Below, in pieces: positions 21,318 through 32,441 of a stretch of DNA of 64,000 nucleotides. Source of the stretch: Quercus robur (lineage: Eukaryota > Streptophyta > Magnoliopsida > Fagales > Fagaceae); contig NC_065535.1 of the NCBI RefSeq assembly GCF_932294415.1, positions 29,798,782 through 29,862,781 of the forward strand, written 5' to 3'. A program made the position numbers and the translations under genes. Each line of letters opens with the position of its first letter. Positions within the stretch are counted from its first letter, which is position 1. The notes below the pieces were generated by a model. The model did not search any database and was not told where the DNA came from. It worked only from the letters and a program-made list of their open reading frames with translations.

Positions 21318-22413
21318 TGTAGGGTTGAATTTATTCAACCATCTAATTGGTTTTATTCCGTGCCAAATTTGCTTGTAATTCAGCATTTAGTAACCCTGTA
21401 TTTAGGTGGGTTTGTTGTAAGGGTAGTAAGTGAGATAGAGTGAAGATTGCTCAAGAGTGTGCAAGAAAACAGAGAGTCGCGGCTGGGACTCGCGGGTGAC
21501 TCGCGGCTGCAAACCGCCAGAAGCAGCACACGTGCCAAGCATGCTGGAAGATGAACAGTCATGCTAGCTGGAGCACTACAGGACAAAACAGGACAACTGG
21601 CCATACTGTTAACTCGCGACTGGATCTCGCGACTTAGTCAAGCCGCGAGCCATCCCTGTTTTGTAAAACCTGACGTTTCACATTCCTCTCCCACTCCAGT
21701 ATAAATACCCCTTTTACCCACGATTGAAAGAGAGCTTCCAGAGAGAATTTTGAGAGAGAAACCCTAAAGAAAAACCAGATTGTTTCACCCACAATCTCTA
21801 CCTTAGAGTCTCTTCAAATTCCTCAACTCTCTTCCTCTCCATTGTCAAATTCTTGAGAGGTATTATACCCAACTTGGTTCTCACCATCATCATCACTGTG
21901 AGACAGTTGTTTGGATTTCTGGGAAGCAATTAGGAAGGAACCAATCTTCATTGGTTGATGCTACGGTCTAGTAGCGGAATCCGGGAAGCTAGAAAAGAAA
22001 AAGGTTCGGTGCAACCTCGTTGGAGCAAGAAGCTTGGAGGGCTTAGGTGCACTGGGTAGATTAGGCTTGGAGGGTCTATTGCTGTCCTTGTATCCCAACT
22101 GTATTTTCTAGTGGATTGTTTACCGCTTGAAGGGCGGCGGAGAGGTTTTACGCCGAGGGCTTCGGTTTCCTCTTCGATAACACATCGCGTGTTGTCTTTG
22201 TGTTTGCATCTTCCTTCCTCTCTATCTTTGCCATTATATTATCTGCTGTGGATTTTATTCTGTTTTGGCTTAGATAGTTTTTAACCAATTTCATATTATA
22301 GCATATGTTAAGTTTCCGCACACTAGTTGTTTGACATATTGCTTGAATTGGTTAAGTTGTAATTTGGGGGTCTAAACTTTCAAAGGTGTTTTGTACATGT
22401 TTTTGAACTTTCA
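21318..22413 (+). repeat. 3' LTR of element B
   Basis: 1096 bp, TATAAATA at 21700-21707, one GTCAAGCCGCGAG unit (21637-21649) against two in the 5' LTR. Followed by the TATAT duplication. Confidence 0.92.
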
Positions 22414-22514
22414 TATATATATCAAATACATAAATAATCTGTGCATTATCAACAATGCTTTGACATAACATGTGTATTGTAAACAATCTAATTTGTTTAC
22501 ATATCCAAGAAGCA

Positions 22515-22545
<31 letters not shown>

Positions 22546-22912
22546 AATAAACATTTGAATATTAACATAAAGATGATATAACATATTCCATTGTCAAATT
22601 ATAGGAATAATATATAAGTTACAAAATACATTGTCAACAAGGCTTTGACAATGAAGATATATACTGACCCCCTAAATAACATCAACATAATGCATCATAT
22701 CATCCAAAAGATGCATCATATACATTGTAGTTAGTGAATAGGTGTCACCTAGCCTAAAACGGAATTGTACAAGTTCATAACTATAATATTACAACCCATA
22801 TAGGGCACTAGACAGCCAGGTGGAGTAATGGCACCAACAACCCAACAAAATACTCCACAATACATAAAAAACCATCACATATTTCCAAATTCAATGGCGA
22901 CGATGCTCATAA

Positions 22913-23419
22913 TCAGGTAGGGGCAAATAGTTGCCTTAGTTTGTCATAGTGGGGGTAGCCCTTCTTCCGTAACAATGGTGCTTTTGGATCTCCCTAAAAA
23001 GAACAAAACAAATTGACATCAAACAATATGACATACGAAAGACAACTAGGAAGTTAATAGAGATATGTAAACAACAGATGGAATAAAGAACATACCACAA
23101 CCACATTTGCCCACACTTCTTCAGAACCGGTAACAGTTTGTGTTAACTCATCCCACCCTAACCCCGTATGATTCAACAATTGCCCCCACTTTCGTTGTTT
23201 TTGCTTTAGCCTATTATGCTTTTGAATCACCTTCTTAGTCAGGAAATTCTTCCCAGTTTGGGTATTAAGCTGCTTGGTAATAGATTCCCAAATAGGGGTC
23301 TTAAACACACCATTTTCCATATTCCCTTTAAGCTGTTCATCCAACATAATCTCAATGAAAATTTGTTCAATGTGGGGAGGCCACAATTTGTCATCCACCT
23401 CTTGTGATTCATGAGCCAT
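22913..23419 (-). CDS. Harbinger-encoded Myb/SANT-like protein (134 aa, two exons)
   Basis: DNA-binding accessory protein of PIF/Harbinger transposons, the Myb-like partner that recruits transposase to the element ends. Exon 1 is 23419-23096 (108 codons) with DDKLWPPHIEQIFIEIMLDE, a tryptophan-led helix start, then FKTPIWESITKQLN and VIQKHNRLKQKQRKWGQLLN, the three-helix Myb_DNA-bind_3-type fold. Donor GTATGT and acceptor TTTTTAG join it in phase to exon 2 (22993-22913), encoding GDPKAPLLRKKGYPHYDKLR and a TGA. The RKKG.PHYDKL block is the usual end of this domain. The protein is short against typical relatives of about 300 aa, so the tail may be lost. No transposase gene is left beside it. 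Confidence 0.75.
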
Positions 23420-24855
23420 CTAATACAAATATCCCAACACAACAATGTGTTAATTTATAGATCATAGGTTTTAAAAATATGTCAATGTGGGTCCTTTTGG
23501 CCTTTTGAAAGATCAAACAAAATTTGTCTTCCAGAATTATGTATAGAAAGTGAGATCCATAACAAATCCAGAGGATGCAACCTCAAGTAGACAGAACCTC
23601 AAGCTTTATAGAATTATTACAAAACAAAGTTACAAAATAAAAGTGATGACTCAATCTGATCCAAGAGAAAGAATAAACCCAGTTGTACACTTTGTTATTA
23701 GAAAGAAAGCAGCCACTTTTGTCCAGAAGAAATGACCATAGATATTGAATTTATAATAAATCACACACAGAGTCCCTTCAAGTGATTATAAAGGAGTGCT
23801 TCAAAATATGAAATTTCTGATAAACCATCAATATAAAGAAAAGAAGGGAGACAAAAGCAACAAAATATTTATTGAAGACTTAGCACACACAATGGCAAAC
23901 AAAGTCACAAAAAGATTGGATTTTTAGCATAAACCAGTGCTGACCCATACAATAACCCATAACATATACCCGAATCAAAGTTTCTCAGTCCACATTTCAT
24001 CACAGACAAAGTTGATTATTTTACAAAACCCATCAGACACAAATTTTTTACAAAACCCATCAGACACAAATTTCATTATTTTACAAAACCCATCAATGTT
24101 TAGAGAAATTGAAAAAAACAATGAAACACAAACAAAATCAAAACAGAGCACCTGAACAAAAACTTTGAAATACAAACATTGAAATTTAGAGGAACATAAA
24201 AGAGAACAAGGTGGGTTTACGGAGGGAGAGAGAGAAAACGCAGTCACCTGGGCAGAGGTTGGATTCTAAAATCGGAGTCGGCACCGGTATCGGATGTGTC
24301 GGGGTGTGCTTGTTTCTAGCTAAGACTCCTTCTTCATCTCGCTTTGTGCTGGGTTAAGAGTGGCTTGTGAAAAAATGGAACAAGTGAGAGGTCTGAGCAA
24401 TAAAAGAAAGGCAAAAGTTTGAAATAATGGTATGTTGGTAGAGGTGGGTGAGAGGTGTTAATGGAGAAGTAGTAAATGAAGGTGTAAAATTGTAAATGGA
24501 GTAAATGGAGAGTTAGCGGAGTAAAGAGAAGAGAGGAAAACAGAGGCCGAACTAAAGCTGGAGCATTTGGCACAGCAAAAGCTTCCAACGGCTCTAAGGA
24601 TGATGTGATCATGCACTAAAGAGGGTCCCACACATTTGCGATTATTTACGAAAAATGCCACAAAACTCATAATTCAAAAATTGAAAACAACTTCTGAGGA
24701 GTTCTCATTTCTCATTTTCAAAACTCAAAATTTTGAGATATAAGAACTGGAAACTAAACCAAACAATATTTCAATTGGTGGGTCCCATGGATTTTGAGTT
24801 TTGAGTTAAGGTTTTTGAGTTATGTAACTCAAAACAGGCCAATCCAAACACCCTC
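23420..24855 (-). promoter_or_regulatory. Upstream region of the Myb-like gene and right Harbinger end
   Basis: Upstream of the Myb-like gene on the minus strand. It contains a local threefold repeat of TTACAAAACCCATCA units (about 24019-24094), a GA-rich stretch (24215-24235) and the sub-terminal CTCAAAAC-type repeats. No further ORF with recognisable similarity was seen. Confidence 0.45.
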
Positions 24856-25052
24856 TAGGTATTGGGGTTTTAATGGGCTGGGATATATAGGAGGTACCTG
24901 GTGGAACTGGTGGCAATGTGGTGGCCAGTGAATTTGGTTCAAGTTTCACTGTTCAGGTAATTTCACTAATTTTGATAGTAAATGTGCATATTATTATTAA
25001 ATTAGTATGTAACTCATGTATACACGCGGGAATGGTGAATTATAGTAGTGCT

Positions 25053-25120
25053 ATTATTGATGTTAGCTTAGGTCATTAAACATATTATTATTGATGTTAG
25101 CTTAGGTCATTAAACATATA
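25053..25120. repeat. Two-copy 34-bp tandem duplication in OPT intron 2
   Basis: TGATGTTAGCTTAGGTCATT and flanks occur twice with a 34-base period (25058 and 25092). Apparently a recent local duplication in the intron of the pseudogene. Confidence 0.8.
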
Positions 25121-25816
25121 GGAGATTAATTTGACCAGGAAATTTGGAGGTACTAAAATGATTTTTCCTTACAATTTTCATTATATTAGTTATGCTAATT
25201 TTTTCATTACACTGTTATTATGTATATAATTTTGAAAATCATTATTGGATACTACATATACAATATCAATTCACAATCACTGTCCATAAAATTCTACTAA
25301 ATACAACACAAAATAAAAGAATAAATTGGTTCAATAATATCTCCTAAATTGAATGAAAATAGGTGGATGGGATTGTTCAACTTAATTAAAATTTATTATG
25401 TCCAAGATCTTCGTATCTAAATAGAAATAGTATAATAAAAAAATGCTCATTAGCTTAGAGTAAAAACAATAGCAAAAATCTAAAAAAATTAATTTGTATA
25501 AAAAGCTAATAAAAGAAAAATTCAATTTTGATTCTAATTGAATTTTATTTAAGCTTTGGTTTTGTGTGTGTGTGTGTGTTACCTAGTTAGTAATGGACCG
25601 TATATATTCATGGTATATTACATAAATAATTTATAAATTTGAATTATTTTTAGTTATCCAAAAAAATGGGTCATACATATATCTAAATCATATATAGATT
25701 TCTTTCTCCGAAAAAAAAAAAAAAAAAAACCATATATAGATTTAGATATATGATTAGGTTTATTTTATGGTTTTTTTATATTGAACTCCTTGTTTTATAC
25801 ATTGAATTAACTCACT

Positions 25817-26005
25817 ACATTGAATTAACTCACTTGGCAAGAAAATTAAAAAATTTAGATTAAATGGGACATGTGGCCCAAAATTAAACTCTAATTGAAA
25901 TCTAATTTTTACATTGAATTACCTCACTTGGCACAAAAAATTTTAAAATTTAGATTAGATGGGACATGTGGTGCAAAATTTGACTCTAATTGAAATCTAA
26001 TTAGA
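25817..26005. repeat. Two-copy tandem repeat of about 94 bp
   Basis: Units begin ACATTGAATTAACTCACTTG at 25817 and ACATTGAATTACCTCACTTG at 25911 and share GATGGGACATGTGG-like and CTCTAATTGAAATCTAATT segments. Diverged, no coding capacity. Confidence 0.7.
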
Positions 26006-26045
26006 AATCTAATTAAATTTTCTCTCAGTTTTGGCTTTTAATGTA

Positions 26046-26321
26046 TATATAGATTATTGATTCTCCCAAAACTTTAAACTAAAAAAGCTTAAACTATTGG
26101 AATATAGTAAATTTAATCATTAATACTCCCCCTCAAGTGATAGCCAAAAATACCTTTTAATAGATGAGGCTTAACACGTGAGAATTCAAATGGAAGGTAG
26201 AGTGGAGGAGATAGGGATTGAACTCAGGACCTCCTGCTCTGATACTATATTAAATTACTAATTCTTCTAAAAACTTAAGGTGAAAAAAGGTTAAGATATT
26301 GAAATATAATAAATTTAATCA
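26046..26321 (-). mobile_element. TRIM-like mini LTR retrotransposon
   Basis: On the minus strand: a short LTR (26321 down to about 26248), a primer-site match TAGTATCAGAGC (26236-26247), about 100 bases of non-coding interior, a polypurine-like CTTGAGGGGGAG (26126-26137), and a second short LTR (26119 to about 26046) that shares TGATTAAATTTA and following bases with the first. Terminal repeats of about 70 bp with primer site and purine tract and no genes define TRIM elements. LTR ends are approximate. Confidence 0.6.
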
Positions 26322-26592
26322 TTTAACTACATAATTCTAACAATTATATCTTCTTCTTCTTCTTCTTTTTATTTATTTTATATTAGTTTGGGTGTGTATA
26401 AATATTAACATCTATTTTCCAAAGAAATCATACTTTGAAACATCTTAAAATTGAAGATGACTCACATGAAAGAAATGAAGGTTTTTTAACTTTCTTTCCA
26501 ACCACCCAACCCCCCCCCCCTCTCTCCCCTAATAAAACGTTTTAACATAAATAAACCAATTAAACTAAGGTATCCAAAACACACAAATCAAA

Positions 26593-26728
<136 letters not shown>

Positions 26729-27554
26729 GTAACTTAAAATCCTTCGGGCTCATGTTGATGGTATCCACTATCCATGCATCAAAGTGTCAAATATTTATTG
26801 TCCTTCAATTTTTATTTTTATTTTAACTTTAACTGAGTTGGCCAAATATTTACCCAGATAATTAAAGTTTCATTAAACCTTGTTTGAGATTTAAACATGT
26901 TACTCTTTTATTGGACAATTTTCTTTTACTCATCTAAGAATTAATATATATTTGACCACTTACATTAGACTCAATAGACCAAATGTTTAGCCAGAAAAAT
27001 AAAGAAACTCACAAAATCACCCTTGCTTTAGCCTCAATAAACCCTCCACCAAACTAATTTATGTACAATAGTCTCAAATTCTCAATACAAATATTAACTA
27101 TTAAGCCACTATTCATCTATCAAAATTTGTAAATTAATTTCTCTCTCCCTTTGCCACTCTCTTTTTCTTCGATTCTTGCATAGCTTTCTCCTCAAAAATT
27201 ATTAGATAGAGAAAAAATTAATAATTAAATAGAATAATTATAGAGTATTGAGGTTGATGTAATTATCTGTAAATAGTACCTTAGCTATAGTAAACGTGTG
27301 ATTTTGAGGTCAAATTTGACTAAAATTACCTTGAGGCTGATGTGAATGCTTTTATAGATGAAATTGCCAAATTCAACAATAGATCTGGGATGAATAATAT
27401 ATAAAAAGAGACTGAATCCGAAAGTTTTTGAAAAATTGCCAAAATTTTGTAACCAAAAAAAAAAAAAAAAAAAAAAAAAGGAGAAGAAACAAATGGGTTT
27501 CCTTTTTTTTTTTTTTTTTTTTTTTTTTATTGTAGATATTTTTGGAGTAATGGT

Positions 27555-27700
27555 ATGTCTAAACATTTTTACAAGAAATTTTAAGTAGCAAGTTATTACT
27601 AGTTTTAATCTAATTTCCCTATTAAAATTACTTTTTTAACACTAGTTACCAATTGTAACATTTTGTCAATTATGATTTATTGTAAAAATGTTGTGAACAT
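27555..27700. mobile_element. Short MITE-like inverted-repeat element
   Basis: Ends ATGTCTAAACATTTTTACAA and TTGTAAAAATGTTGTGAACA are imperfect inverted repeats of about 24 bases around a 100-base AT-rich middle. No convincing target duplication was found, so family is not assigned. Confidence 0.4.
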
Positions 27701-27875
27701 GGCACTTTTCAATTTTTTAACTTTACAAGTTGAAATGGAATACCATTTTGTTGTGGATTCTTTGAATAATAAAAGTAATGTAATTGTCTACCGCTCACAA
27801 GTTATAACCTCAATTTCTTCCCCACCCAAAAATAAAAAATAAAAAAAAATAAATAAAATAAAGAGTTATCGCCTC

Positions 27876-28286
27876 CAATGGCGGAGCCAAAAATTTATCT
27901 TTGGGGGGGCCATATATAATTTTTTTTTTTTTTTTGGTGGTAATATACAATACTTCATAACTCAATTTTTTCCCTTTTATTTATTGAGATAATTGTTAAA
28001 ATACATATGTGTTCATTTTAAGGATAATGAATGTTTAATTATTGTAATTTGTTGATATATATATATTTATAGATTGTATTTTATTTAAATGAAAATTATG
28101 TTTATTTTTAGACTTTCTTAAATATGTATGTATATTGTCAGGTATGGGAGGACAAAATGATAAGATTATTTAGAAATTATCAAATTATTTAAGATATTTT
28201 AAGAAAAAATCATTTTTTTTCAAAAAATTTGGGGGGGGGGGGGGGGGCACCAGGCCCCCCTTGGTCATCAATTGGCTCCGCCACTG
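27876..28286. mobile_element. Non-autonomous hAT MITE (411 bp)
   Basis: Terminal inverted repeats CAATGGCGGAGCCA and TGGCTCCGCCACTG, flanked by a perfect 8-bp duplication ATCGCCTC (27868-27875 and 28287-28294). It contains a run of 17 G at 28231-28247. It sits about 100 bp before OPT exon 3. No ORF. Confidence 0.9.
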
Positions 28287-28665
28287 ATCGCCTCAACGAG
28301 CTGTGAAGCCAAGTTGGGTTCCTTTACTATTGTTATTTTTGAGCTTATTAAGTTGCCTTTGAAACTAATCAAGCAATCCATTTGCTGCTTCAGGGCTCTA
28401 CACGAGAAAGAAAAACATAAGAAAGGTGGAGTAACGCCAACCCAATTCTTTTTTATTGCAGTCATCTGCAGCTTTGCTTACTATATCTTCCCAGGCTATC
28501 TCTTTCAAATGTTGACTACCCTTTCTTGGATATGCTGGACATCCCCCAAATCTGTTTTGGCCCAACAACTCGGTTCTGGTCTTAGTGGACTTGGACTTTT
28601 TGCTTTTGGGCTTGATTGGGCCACCATCTCTTCCTACCTTGGAAGCCCACTTGCAAGTCCATGGT

Positions 28666-29716
28666 TAGGGGTGTCAATGTTCGACCCAACCCGTGAACAC
28701 GACACGAACCCGACACGTGTTTTTTCGAGTTAGGGTTGGGTCTTAATGGGTTTGGGTCATAAACGGGTCGACTCGAAAGCGACACGATAAGAAACATGTC
28801 ATAAGCGAGTCAACCCGTGTAACCCGCAATAGACACGTTTGACACGCCAATTTATTTGTATCAACCCGAAATGACCCACTTAACACAACCCGTTTAACTC
28901 ATATAACAAATAAATATTTATTTTATTTTAGATTTGTCAAATACCTTTTATATCCGACATATATTTTAAATTTAAAAAGAAAAGTGAGTAATTACAAAAA
29001 TTTACAAGGGATACAATTGGAAATTGAAACTTTACAAACCCTAGAACTACTAATACCTTTTTTTTTTTCTTTTTTCTTTTTTTTTTTGGCATAGAACTTG
29101 CACAAATAAAATTGGATGAGCTTGTGGAAGATGTTATGAATTTGAACATCAACAAAGAATCTATGGATGATAATCGTGATCATAGTTAGGATTAGTCTAC
29201 TGTTTGCTCAAATTCTTTCAATATTGATACTTAGTATTTGCAGAGTTTCAAGGATATTATATTTTTGTTGAACTATGTTATTTTATTTTTGTTAAACTTT
29301 GTTCTTTTGAATTTGGGTTGAAGTGTATGCACTTCTTTTGGAGTGTAAAGAAATTATTTCTAGATGAATATTATATTTTTATTGAACTATATTATTTTGA
29401 ATGTGGGTTGAAGACTTGAAGTGTATGCACCACTGTTTTAGAATGTAAAAAAAATTATTTCTAGATGGATGTTATATTTAATTTTATGCAAGTTGAAATG
29501 AATTGTGTTACATTCATGTCAACCTAACACAACTCGTTTACTAAGCGTGTCAAATGGGTTGGGTCAGGTCAACCCGTCTTATTAACAGGTTGGGTTAGGG
29601 TTGAAGGATCATGACACGATTATTAAATGGGTCGGGTTAGGGTTGAGCCATTTAGTCGAATACCCTTACCTTGACACGACACGAACCCGACACACTAACC
29701 CGAATTGACACCCCTA
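28666..29716. mobile_element. Non-autonomous hAT element inside OPT exon 3 (1051 bp)
   Basis: Inverted ends TAGGGGTGTCAAT and ATTGACACCCCTA, perfect 8-bp duplication TCCATGGT (28658-28665 and 29717-29724). The coding frame of OPT reads SPLASPW up to the left flank and resumes in register with family sequence (TANVAMGYVFVVYIL) after the right flank. Sub-terminal regions are rich in CGGGTT/ACCCG motifs in inverted arrangement. No transposase was recognised. Confidence 0.92.
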
Positions 29717-32083
29717 TCCATGGTTTGCCACAGCAAATGTTGCTATGGGATATGTTTTTGTTGTGTACATTTTGACTCCCATTTGTTATTGGCTCAATGT
29801 CTTCAGTGCCAAAACCTTCCCAATTTATTCTCAGGATCTCTTCAGCTCGACTGGCCAGGAGTACAATATTTCATTAATCATTAATAATAATTTTCACTTT
29901 GACACCGACGCCTATAGCCGTGAAGGGCCTCTATACATCAGCACATTTTTTTCAATGACTTATGGTGTTGGTTTCGCATCTCTTGCCGCTTTAGTTGTAC
30001 ATGTTGCACTGTTCCATGGAAGGTAAATAATTGAAGAAACAAGTAAGAATTGCAGAGATGCGTGAAAGAGAAAAGAAGCAAGGAAAAGAAAAGGAAAATC
30101 AGAGAGAGAGAGAATTGAGAATATCAGAGAAGAGAAAACTGAATTATGATTTTTTTGAATGAAATGAAATACAATACATCTCACTTATATATAAATGAAT
30201 TTACACGCATAAAATAGGATCCAGAACTTTCTAACAATCCTAACTAACTTGTAACAGAATTTCCCGCCATCTCTGAAGCTTGAACTGATTGGGATTGAAC
30301 AGACACGTGCCATACCAGAATCACACAAGTTATAACTAACTCTCACCCACACTGAAACGACATAGTTTAATTTAGTGGTTCACACGTGTGTATGAGTCCA
30401 ATACGTGCTTAACCATCTTCTTCCTTTAACTGTAAATGATGCTCTGTTTTTCTATTGTTATCAATAATGACATGCACATTTGACGTTGAATGTACATTAT
30501 ATTATCATGTGAATCTTCTTTTAAATCCCAACTGAGGTAGTGCGTTGAAGTTTATTATTGGCTGTTGAATGCAGAGATATATATATGGGAGCAAAGCAAA
30601 TCAAGTTTTCTAGAGAAAACAATGGATATACACACCAAACTCATGAGGAAGTACAAGCAAGTCACTGAGTTGTGGTTTGTGATCATTCTTATAGCAACCA
30701 TTACCATGGGCTTGTCCTTATTTGCCTGCGAATATTACAAAGACCAGCTTCAATTGCCGTGGTGGGGTGTTTTACTTGCATGTGGCATCGCCTTTTTCTT
30801 CACTCTTCCAATTGGAATCATCGCTGCTATTACAAATCAGGTAGTTTCTTTTCATAGATCATTAATCTTTTGAAGTCCTCTTCGAATCCAAAATTTCACC
30901 TAGATAGTTCATGAGAAGACAAAAATGTTGCCATCTAATTATTTAGCTATAACAACTATCTTGAAGCACTTCAGCTTGTTCTCTCTTAATGCTTTTTTCT
31001 CTTTTTAATTATTTTCTAAAGATTTATGTTATCTTATTGTGCCTTTAGCTAGGAGACTTCATTTCCATACAACAAAAGAAAGCCTTTGGTCCAAAATAAT
31101 CATAATAATTTATTACATGCAAGGTATAATAGTCATTATCAAATTACTTTGTACCTATCGGTTTACATTTCTAATCTTAAAAAAAAAAACTTTTATGACA
31201 GACACCAGGCTTAAACATCATTACTGAGTATGTAATTGGGTATATGTACCCCGGATATCCAGTTGCTAATGTGCTCTTCAAGACGTATGGGTACATAAGT
31301 ATGGCACAAGCTGTAACCTTTTTGCAAGACTTCAAACTTGGCCACTACATGAAAATCCCTCCTAGAACAATGTTCATGGTGCAAGTCAGTTATTTTTATA
31401 TCCCTTCAAACTTGTTGCTTTCTCTATTGCATGGCAGTATTATTAATAGTTTTTGACCTTTTCTTAGGTTGTTGCCTTGTTGGAACCCTTATCTCTGGGT
31501 TGGTGTACCTAATAGCACAGCATGGTGGCTAATAGAAACCATCCCTAACATATGTATGGACGAAACCTCCGTGTGGAGTTGCCCAAGTAATAGAACGTTT
31601 TATGCTGCATCTGTTATATGGGGTTTGGTCAGTCCTCGAAGAATCTTTGGAAACTTGGGGACATACCAGGCAATCAATTGGTTCTTCCTAGGTGGAGCAG
31701 TTGCTCCTATTATTGTCTGGTTGGCAACTAAGGCCTTCCCTAACCAAAAGTGGATTAGACTCGTCAACATGCCAGTCTTGATAGGTGCCACCGGATCCAT
31801 GCCACCAGCTACTGCTGTCAACTACACTAGTTGGATTCTTTTGGGCTCTCTCTCTGGATTTGTTGTTTATAGGTATAAGCCAGACTGGTGGCAACGTCAC
31901 AACTATGTTCTTTCGGGGGCATTTGATGCTGGCCTTGCCTTTATGGCTGTGCTTATATACTTTTTCTTGGGAATGGAGGAAGTTAGCCTCAATTGGTGGG
32001 GAAATAATTTTGATAGGTGTCCCTTCGCTAGTTGCCCAACTGCCAAGGGTGTTGTGGCTGGTGATGGTTGCCCTGTTTTCTAA

Positions 32084-32441
32084 TGAAGAGATGAAAAAAG
32101 AAACCAATTGTTGTTTACATATGTGAATAGTCTTTCTCCCTATTGAAGAATTCTAATTAAAGTGGTTGGGAGCTAGTGATTTAAAATCAAATGTTGAACA
32201 AAGGTTGAAGATTTATGTGTTGCATTAGAAAAACCTCAAATTTGAATGATTTTCAGTAAGCGGTTCGTGTTCACTATATGGTTTATCTATCTTTGAACAT
32301 AAAATAAAAGACAAATGGTCACTTAGCAGCAATAGCAATTGAGCCTTTTCTTTACATGACGTGTTCAAAAATTTCATTTTAGTAATGAAATTGGGGTCTT
32401 TTGCTTTATCAGTGACATCAATGGACTACTACTACAACGAT
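32084..32441. other. 3' flank of OPT pseudogene
   Basis: AT-rich, with the first part similar to the 3' flank of OPT copy 1 (CAAATGTT..ACAAAGGTT.AAGATTTAT), as expected for a tandem duplication that included downstream sequence. No gene seen. Confidence 0.6.

Larger units (their letters stand above)
14174..22413 (+). mobile_element. Element B: complete non-autonomous SIRE-like Copia retrotransposon with gag and a different ORF2
   Basis: LTRs 14174-15282 and 21318-22413, flanked by TATAT (14169-14173 and 22414-22418), a separate insertion from element A. Same plan: Met-tRNA primer site, 656-aa gag, about 2 kb spacer with a CGCG cluster, leader intron, ORF2, purine tracts, polypurine tract. 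No pol enzymes. By eye its LTRs differ at roughly 25-30 positions in 1.1 kb, about twice the divergence of element A, so B is probably the older insertion. Confidence 0.92.
5057..24855 (-). mobile_element. PIF/Harbinger-type DNA transposon, interrupted by two LTR retrotransposons
   Basis: Ends GAGGTCGTTTGGATT (left) and AATCCAAACACCCTC (right) are terminal inverted repeats, flanked by the 3-bp duplication TAG at 5054-5056 and 24856-24858; 3-bp targets and GTTTGGAT-type ends are typical of PIF/Harbinger. Sub-terminal DNA on both sides is rich in CTCAAAACTCAAAAC-type repeats in inverted arrangement. Removing elements A and B leaves about 3.2 kb: 5057-5492, 13888-14173 and 22414-24855. That DNA encodes a Myb/SANT-like protein on the minus strand (22913-23419) but I see no DDE transposase, so the element is probably non-autonomous. 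The right TAG doubles as the acceptor of OPT exon 2. Confidence 0.8.

Noticed and set aside
5493..22413. A and B as a segmental tandem duplication of one retrotransposon
   Set aside because: Each has its own target duplication (CTATG and TATAT) and its own ORF2, so they are separate insertions.
24334..24670. Leu/Phe/Ser-rich frames on the minus strand upstream of the Myb-like gene
   Set aside because: Low complexity, overlapping each other in different frames, no recognised domain.
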